Positions 22,524 to 26,626 of a DNA stretch of 26,626 nt are shown here, in pieces (the first letter of the stretch is position 1; each line of letters begins with the position of its first letter). The translations under genes were made by a program, and so were the position numbers. The DNA is from Sulfurovum sp. (GTDB taxonomy: Bacteria > Campylobacterota > Campylobacteria > Campylobacterales > Sulfurovaceae). The DNA lies in contig JALWME010000021.1 in the NCBI GenBank assembly GCA_027083995.1, positions 1 to 26,626 of the forward strand, given 5' to 3'. A model generated the notes under the pieces. That model had not been told where the DNA came from, made no database searches, and saw nothing but the letters and a program-made list of their open reading frames with translations.

Positions 22524-23129
22524 TTATATTTTAGATACATCTAAAGATAGATGTTCAAACTTGTCACCAATCTTCTCTTTTTTGTAAAAGCGAATATAGC
22601 TCTTAGAGACAGCAACCTTAACACTGTCATCAATAATCTGCATTGCTTCATCCCACAATGGGCTTTCTATCTCTAAGCCTTTTAACTCTAATATGTTTTT
22701 AACATTGACAGAACCTTTAGAGTTAGCTTTAAATGCTCCTAGAACAAGCGTCTGAATGTTTGCAGAAGCATCTTTTGTCTCTTCTTTTAGAAACTCGTCA
22801 ATCTTCTCTTTAGCAAAAGAGAGTTTTTCATCAAATTCAATAGTGTCTTGAACTGTAATAGTCACTTTCTGAAGACCATCAAAGCTAGTCAATTCAATGT
22901 TTCCTTTTTTACTTTTTACAGGGTCAAGGTGATACTCTTCACGCATTAAAGAGATATAATCATCAACTTTTTCAAGAGTATCTGCTTTGAATGCTTGATT
23001 TAAAGCTTGTTGCTTCTCTACTGTTTCAAGTATCTCTCTTACCATCTCATCTTTTAATTTTTCAGAAGCTGGTACATTATCTGGGTGAACTTCTACCCCT
23101 TTTCTATTAATCCATTTTTTTTCTGGCAT
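22524..23129 (-). CDS. DUF3164 family protein
   Basis: This is a 201-aa protein; AAAGG lies 8 bases before ATG 23129. The sequence follows the DUF3164 pattern found in Mu- and B3-like phages: W.NRKG..VHPDNV at the start, KSKKGNIELTSFDGLQKVTI, DEKLSFAKEKIDEFLKEE, VLGAFKANSKGSVNVKNILELKGLEI, then DDSVKVAVSKSYIRFYKK. The function is unknown; in Mu-like phages it lies in the early region near replication genes, as here. It is a good marker of a transposable phage. Confidence 0.85.
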   Translation of the reverse strand: MPEKKWINRKGVEVHPDNVPASEKLKDEMVREILETVEKQQALNQAFKADTLEKVDDYISLMREEYHLDPVKSKKGNIELTSFDGLQKVTITVQDTIEFDEKLSFAKEKIDEFLKEETKDASANIQTLVLGAFKANSKGSVNVKNILELKGLEIESPLWDEAMQIIDDSVKVAVSKSYIRFYKKEKIGDKFEHLSLDVSKI

Positions 23130-23319
23130 CGTTTAAACCTTTCTTATTTACATACATATAAAAACTTTCTCTAGTAATTGCTGGTACTCTAAACACAGGT
23201 GATACTGCACGTACCAACTCTCCTGACTTAGCCAACAACTCAACCTCTCTTATGCTTATTCCTAATCGTTTAGACACTTCCAAAAAACTAAATACTGTAT
23301 TATTGGTGTGTCTACTCAT
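23107..23319 (-). CDS. Small HTH (excisionase/AlpA-like) protein
   Basis: This is a 70-aa protein; AGGAGG precedes ATG 23319, which overlaps the upstream stop by 4 bases. FSFLEVSKRLGISIREVELLAKSGELVRAV followed by ITRESFYMYV is a MerR-type helix-turn-helix as in excisionase and AlpA proteins. A DNA-binding regulatory role in early phage control is likely. Transposable phages do not need excisionase, so transcription control is more plausible. Confidence 0.7.
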   Translation of the reverse strand: MSRHTNNTVFSFLEVSKRLGISIREVELLAKSGELVRAVSPVFRVPAITRESFYMYVNKKGLNDARKKMD

Positions 23320-23927
23320 TCTTTATTCCTCCTATTATTAAAGTCGAATATCTGTTTTTTGATTTTAGTCGCAGTGTGAACGCTATGGCACACAGGACAA
23401 ATTGCAATATCTTTTTCATGTATCTCCTTTGTTAAAATATTTTTATACTCTGTATTTACAGCATAATAAAACACACCATTTACGCCTTTACCTACTTTTT
23501 CGATAACACCTTTCTCACTCAATCTTTTCAAGATAAGGTGAATGCCATTTTTAGAAGCACTTTGTACTTGTGCTTGAATGTGGTGATAGGAGAACTGCCT
23601 TAAGTCATTAGTGACAATAAAACGTAAAATAGGTTCATTAATGCGTAACCCCCTAATATGAAAGGTTTCACCTGTGTTGTTGTCCACAGCACGTTTAGCT
23701 GAGAGCTGTGGTGCTTTAACACCTGTGTTTCTAACCATTCGGTACGTCACTCTCATGCTCTCACGCTCTGTACTTACTTTTTTAACATAACCAGCAAGTT
23801 CAAGCCGTCGCACGGTGTCCTTAAGGTAGTCTCTACTGCACGTAACTATCATGCCTATGTCTGACATGGTAAAGTGTCTGTTGCGCCGCATATAGTTCCA
23901 TATTTTCTGAATATGGCTAACCTTCAT
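23316..23927 (-). CDS. Winged-helix DNA-binding protein, paralogue 1
   Basis: This is a 203-aa protein; AGGAAAA lies 4 bases before ATG 23927. The N-terminal 80 residues (WNYMRRNRHFTMSDI... then RRLELAGYVKKV, YRMVRNTGVKAP) form a winged helix that is clearly paralogous to the next gene upstream. A second winged helix follows (about 105-165: PILRFIVTNDLRQFSYHHIQ, LILKRLSEKGVIEKV). Near the C-terminus CPVC hints at part of a zinc site. It is probably a phage regulator or a replication-associated DNA-binding protein; no named family is certain. Confidence 0.7.
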   Translation of the reverse strand: MKVSHIQKIWNYMRRNRHFTMSDIGMIVTCSRDYLKDTVRRLELAGYVKKVSTERESMRVTYRMVRNTGVKAPQLSAKRAVDNNTGETFHIRGLRINEPILRFIVTNDLRQFSYHHIQAQVQSASKNGIHLILKRLSEKGVIEKVGKGVNGVFYYAVNTEYKNILTKEIHEKDIAICPVCHSVHTATKIKKQIFDFNNRRNKE

Positions 23928-24279
23928 GATGTTTTCCTATGAAGACTTTTTCCCCTATGTTTACATCCCATAAGGCTTTTTCGTTGTTAATCATCGCTGG
24001 ACAAACAACACCTGTGTTTTTCACAAGTTTATATTTCTTGTCGATAAAAGCTCGTTTATGCTCTACCATCTTGATATATTTTGCTTGAACCAGTTGACGC
24101 AATAACATCTGCAAGGAGTTTTCAGACATCTCTAGCACAAGCAACACATCACCGACTCTAAAGACTCTGTTTCGTCTCATATACTCCCATGCTCTTTGGC
24201 GTTTAGTTTTTCGTCTCGCTTTTCCAAAGTGCCTTACGGCACTGTGTCCACTACCTGTTATGACTGTTTTATTCATCAT
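23917..24279 (-). CDS. Winged-helix DNA-binding protein, paralogue 2
   Basis: This is a 120-aa protein. The start is ATG 24279 (or 24276), both behind GGAG; a longer frame to 24294 lacks a site. A basic N-terminus (HFGKARRKTKRQRA) leads to WEYMRRNRVFRVGDV...SENSLQMLLRQLVQAKYIKMV, a winged helix, then YKLVKNTGVVCP and a strand ending VNIGEKVF. The shared blocks YMRRNR, R.L..A.Y.K and VRNTGV/VKNTGV show a duplication with the neighbouring 203-aa gene. It overlaps the MuB-like stop by about 11 bases. Confidence 0.7.
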   Translation of the reverse strand: MMNKTVITGSGHSAVRHFGKARRKTKRQRAWEYMRRNRVFRVGDVLLVLEMSENSLQMLLRQLVQAKYIKMVEHKRAFIDKKYKLVKNTGVVCPAMINNEKALWDVNIGEKVFIGKHHEG

Positions 24280-24976
24280 CTTTCTCCACACCACTTTGTC
24301 TAAAGAGCTTTAAACTCATGGACTCAATACCGTTTGCCTCTGCCCATTTTTCAATACGTAAGATGAAAACTTTAATTCGTCTAAGATTCGGGTACTTCTT
24401 TAAGAAGAATTCCAAGAGGTCATCTTCAAGTTTAACCTCACTCTGGAGGCAAAACTTTTTTATATCTTCAATACCAATCTTTCTAAATTTCACCTTTTCA
24501 ACAATACGACTATAGAAATGAGGATGATTTTTTAACCGTGAGTTACAAGACTCCATACCTACCATAACCAATACATTTGCTGTAACGTCATGCACGTCTC
24601 TAAAAAATTCCAAAACACTAAATCGGTCAGCTTTCAGGAGTCCATCAACTTCATCAATAATAATAGGTCGAGGTTCATGAAGCAAACGCTCTACTATCTC
24701 ATCAAATACCTCAATGCTCTTTTTGCCTTTGGTATCAATACCAAGTTCACGAGCCAAAAGAAGCTGAACAGAGCTTTTAGTCCAAACTTGTGTCTGTCTA
24801 AGCAATACAGCGTTAAACTCTGCTGTCACACGCTCCAAAGCAAAGGTTTTACCAAGTCCATACTCACCAAAGCCTAAACCCATACGCTCTGCATTGCCTT
24901 CCAAATCATCAACCAAGGTTGACATAAGCTCAAACATCTTGGTATAATTTTCTGTCTTAATAAAAGTTTCTTTCAT
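24269..24976 (-). CDS. MuB-like target-capture ATPase
   Basis: This is a 235-aa AAA+ ATPase. Walker A is GEYGLGKT (37-44) and Walker B IIIDE (D108, E109). VLVMVGMES is the sensor 1 region, and RRIKVFILRIEKWAE lies in the C-terminal helical part. It sits directly after the transposase gene, the position of MuB/TniB, which bind target DNA and activate the transposase. ATG 24976 is chosen because GGAGG lies 5 bases upstream; ATG 24988 has no site. At 235 residues it lacks the longer N-terminal HTH region of Mu MuB (312 aa). Confidence 0.85.
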   Translation of the reverse strand: MKETFIKTENYTKMFELMSTLVDDLEGNAERMGLGFGEYGLGKTFALERVTAEFNAVLLRQTQVWTKSSVQLLLARELGIDTKGKKSIEVFDEIVERLLHEPRPIIIDEVDGLLKADRFSVLEFFRDVHDVTANVLVMVGMESCNSRLKNHPHFYSRIVEKVKFRKIGIEDIKKFCLQSEVKLEDDLLEFFLKKYPNLRRIKVFILRIEKWAEANGIESMSLKLFRQSGVEKDDE

Positions 24977-24997
24977 GAAACCCTCCAATTTTGAATT

Positions 24998-25047
24998 AGT
25001 CTTTATGCCTAAACTAAAGACTTAAACGAGAAGTTCCCCAACTTCTC
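24998..25047 (-). promoter_or_regulatory. Two hairpins between transposase and MuB genes
   Basis: AGTCTTTA / TAAAGACT (24998-25005, 25015-25022) and GAGAAGTT / AACTTCTC (25028-25035, 25040-25047, four-base loop) are two perfect 8-bp inverted repeats in the 81-bp gap. On the minus strand the second stem follows the transposase stop and could act as a weak terminator or processing site that sets the A:B ratio. The T-tract after it is poor. Confidence 0.5.
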
Positions 25048-25057
25048 TATTAAACCT

Positions 25058-26626
25058 TTAAGCTAATTTTCTCTCTTCCCACTCTTCAAGAGCCATTTTA
25101 TAAATTCGCTCTTTTTTCTCTGCGAGTTTTTTGGTTGACTCATCAACCATATCATGTTTAAAATCCCACATAAAACGCTCATGAAGCGAGTTAAATATTG
25201 GTCTACCATTTACCAATACCACCTCTTCTTTTACTTCTATGTTCTCATTCTTACCGTCAACTACTGCATTTTCTACAGCTTTTATGGCTTCACTCTTATG
25301 CTCAATGGCAAACTCTACGGTTTCATCTTTTACGGCATTCTCTTTTTTGCCGTCTAAGAACGTCTCTAAACGCTTAGGTTTGTTTGCTCTTAGTTCATCT
25401 AGTTTTCTCTGCTTCTTAGCAACAGAGGCATCAAACTTACGACTAGCTCCATACTCTGAACGGCTTTTTCCAAGTTCTGCTTGGTTTTCAGCTCTACAGA
25501 CAAAGTTCATGTCTAAATCATAAACATAAATAACACCAAGGTCATCATCCGACAACACCCACACGCTCTGACCACCCATGTCATAGAACAAATCATTTAT
25601 ATAGGTAATCTTATTCCAGGTAATCCCTTTTTTGGTAATCTTCTTTTTAACAGAAGAGCCAACTAAGATATTTAGAACATTGCTATCAGTAATCCTATTT
25701 TGAGGAACACCACAACTGTTCCAACGCTTCATTGGAGTAGTATCTATACCTCGGTGATGTCGGTTCTCATACATGGTCGTCCATGTCTCCATTAGTAGTT
25801 CAAGCTCATCGCGACTCTTAGACCAATGGATATCAATACCTACATTCTCTTTTTTATTGGCAAACTTTCGAGCAAACTCATCACCATTTTTAAAGCGATT
25901 GAGCCACTTCTCTTGACTCTCTTTTTTGTCTGAAAAAGTTTTACGGTTTGCTATGCGTTCTCTGTGTGCTACGCTATACCCAATAAAGCCATCAGTCCGA
26001 GAAAACAGGTCACGGGTCATGGTTCCAAAGAAACGCTCTATATGTGGCTTCATGTAACCAGCAAATGGTGGAGTGAATCGTTGTTCTATCTGTAGTCTTG
26101 CACAGGTATAAGCAAAGTTCTTAGATTTATACTCTTTACCTTGGTCACAAAGAACAGCTTGTGGTATACCAAACTTCTCAATACCTTTTTTAAGCATTCG
26201 CCCCAAGGTAACAGCCGACGAACTTGGTTCAAGCACCCAAACCACACGACGAGAGTAAACATCAATGGCAGCCGATATGCTATAACGTATACCATCCGAA
26301 CAGATAACATCAGCAGGAGTTCCATCAAGCTCCCATAATGCATTGGTATGCATCACTTCACTATCTGCTCTTCCATGTGCTGGGCGATACTTAGAAACCG
26401 TATCAGAGGGATTAACAGCCAAAGAGTAAATCAAGATATTATTAGGGTCCTTTTTCCACTTCTTCATCATACGAACCACCGTTGCATAAGAGGGGGCTTC
26501 ATCTTTGCCATAATCTTGCTCCATGTATTGGTGAACATGCACGGCTTGTATCTCAGGGTCTTCAAGGATAAGCTTTTCCATATACTCATATTGAGCATCG
26601 GTATAAGACCGATTAGAAGAGGTCTT
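25058..26626 (-). CDS. DDE transposase, MuA-like (N-terminus outside window)
   Basis: The frame is open to the window edge (15 codons beyond ATG 26581), so the N-terminal end-binding domains are missing. Counting from ATG 26581, the catalytic triad is D86 (ALWELDGT), D146 (AVLCDQGKEY) and E182 (MKPHIERFFGT), a D-D-35-E spacing. Before it lies a helical DNA-binding region. After it come the Mu-transposase beta-barrel domain (about 275-375) and a charged C-terminal tail, where MuA contacts MuB and ClpX. It integrates and replicates the phage by transposition. All catalytic residues are present. Being at the edge, it marks the phage left side. Confidence 0.92.
   Translation of the reverse strand, partial: KTSSNRSYTDAQYEYMEKLILEDPEIQAVHVHQYMEQDYGKDEAPSYATVVRMMKKWKKDPNNILIYSLAVNPSDTVSKYRPAHGRADSEVMHTNALWELDGTPADVICSDGIRYSISAAIDVYSRRVVWVLEPSSSAVTLGRMLKKGIEKFGIPQAVLCDQGKEYKSKNFAYTCARLQIEQRFTPPFAGYMKPHIERFFGTMTRDLFSRTDGFIGYSVAHRERIANRKTFSDKKESQEKWLNRFKNGDEFARKFANKKENVGIDIHWSKSRDELELLMETWTTMYENRHHRGIDTTPMKRWNSCGVPQNRITDSNVLNILVGSSVKKKITKKGITWNKITYINDLFYDMGGQSVWVLSDDDLGVIYVYDLDMNFVCRAENQAELGKSRSEYGASRKFDASVAKKQRKLDELRANKPKRLETFLDGKKENAVKDETVEFAIEHKSEAIKAVENAVVDGKNENIEVKEEVVLVNGRPIFNSLHERFMWDFKHDMVDESTKKLAEKKERIYKMALEEWEERKLA

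Noticed and set aside
25154..25523. Plus-strand ORFs opposite the transposase and other long genes
   Set aside because: They are antisense shadows of well supported genes, without ribosome binding sites or recognisable domains.

Overview
The window is most of a transposable (Mu-like) prophage in an AT-rich genome. The base composition, the low-GC codon use and the style of several phage proteins suggest a host in the Campylobacterota (Sulfurimonas, Arcobacter or Campylobacter relatives). That host assignment is inference; no host housekeeping gene is present. The prophage is read mainly on the minus strand. Its left (transposase) end runs off the window after 26626. Its right end is not resolved, but probably lies somewhere left of about 1300.

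Reading in the direction of transcription (high to low coordinates), the early region holds a DDE transposase (MuA-like, N-terminus outside the window) and a MuB-like ATPase. Next come two paralogous winged-helix proteins, a small excisionase-like HTH protein, a DUF3164 protein, an M15 peptidase endolysin and two tiny ORFs. The region ends with a possible DciA-like helicase-loader protein, a RecA-fold ATPase, GemA and a zinc-ribbon protein. The head region follows, with a Mu F-like minor head protein, an unknown protein, an HK97-gp10-like protein and another unknown.

A plus-strand cassette (14444-17435) then carries the portal, a P2 gpP-type terminase large subunit and a DUF1353 protein. It is divergent from the XkdF-type protease/scaffold and P2-type major capsid operon. 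Two matched, structured, direct-repeat elements of about 65 bp flank the cassette. Downstream on the minus strand are connector proteins, a holin, overlapping inner and outer spanins, a 46-aa protein, the tail tube, and a tail assembly chaperone with a clear -1 frameshift site (A AAA AAC). A 1432-aa tape measure and four distal tail or adhesin proteins complete the series. No tail sheath is visible, so the particle is predicted to be a long-tailed siphovirus. The phage therefore combines Mu-type transpositional replication, a P2/PBSX-type head with its divergent layout, and a flexible tail.

Beyond a strong terminator at the end of the tail operon lies a TIR-domain gene with a winged-helix-like C-terminal half. 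Immediately downstream, a 26-codon ORF with a good ribosome binding site begins like a SIR2-family defence protein and then loses the similarity. This looks like the remnant of a TIR-SIR2 NAD-directed defence operon cut by a DNA junction near position 120. It is the most intriguing accessory feature. No gap without a gene exceeds 300 bases; the largest is the 288-bp divergent control region 14156-14443.
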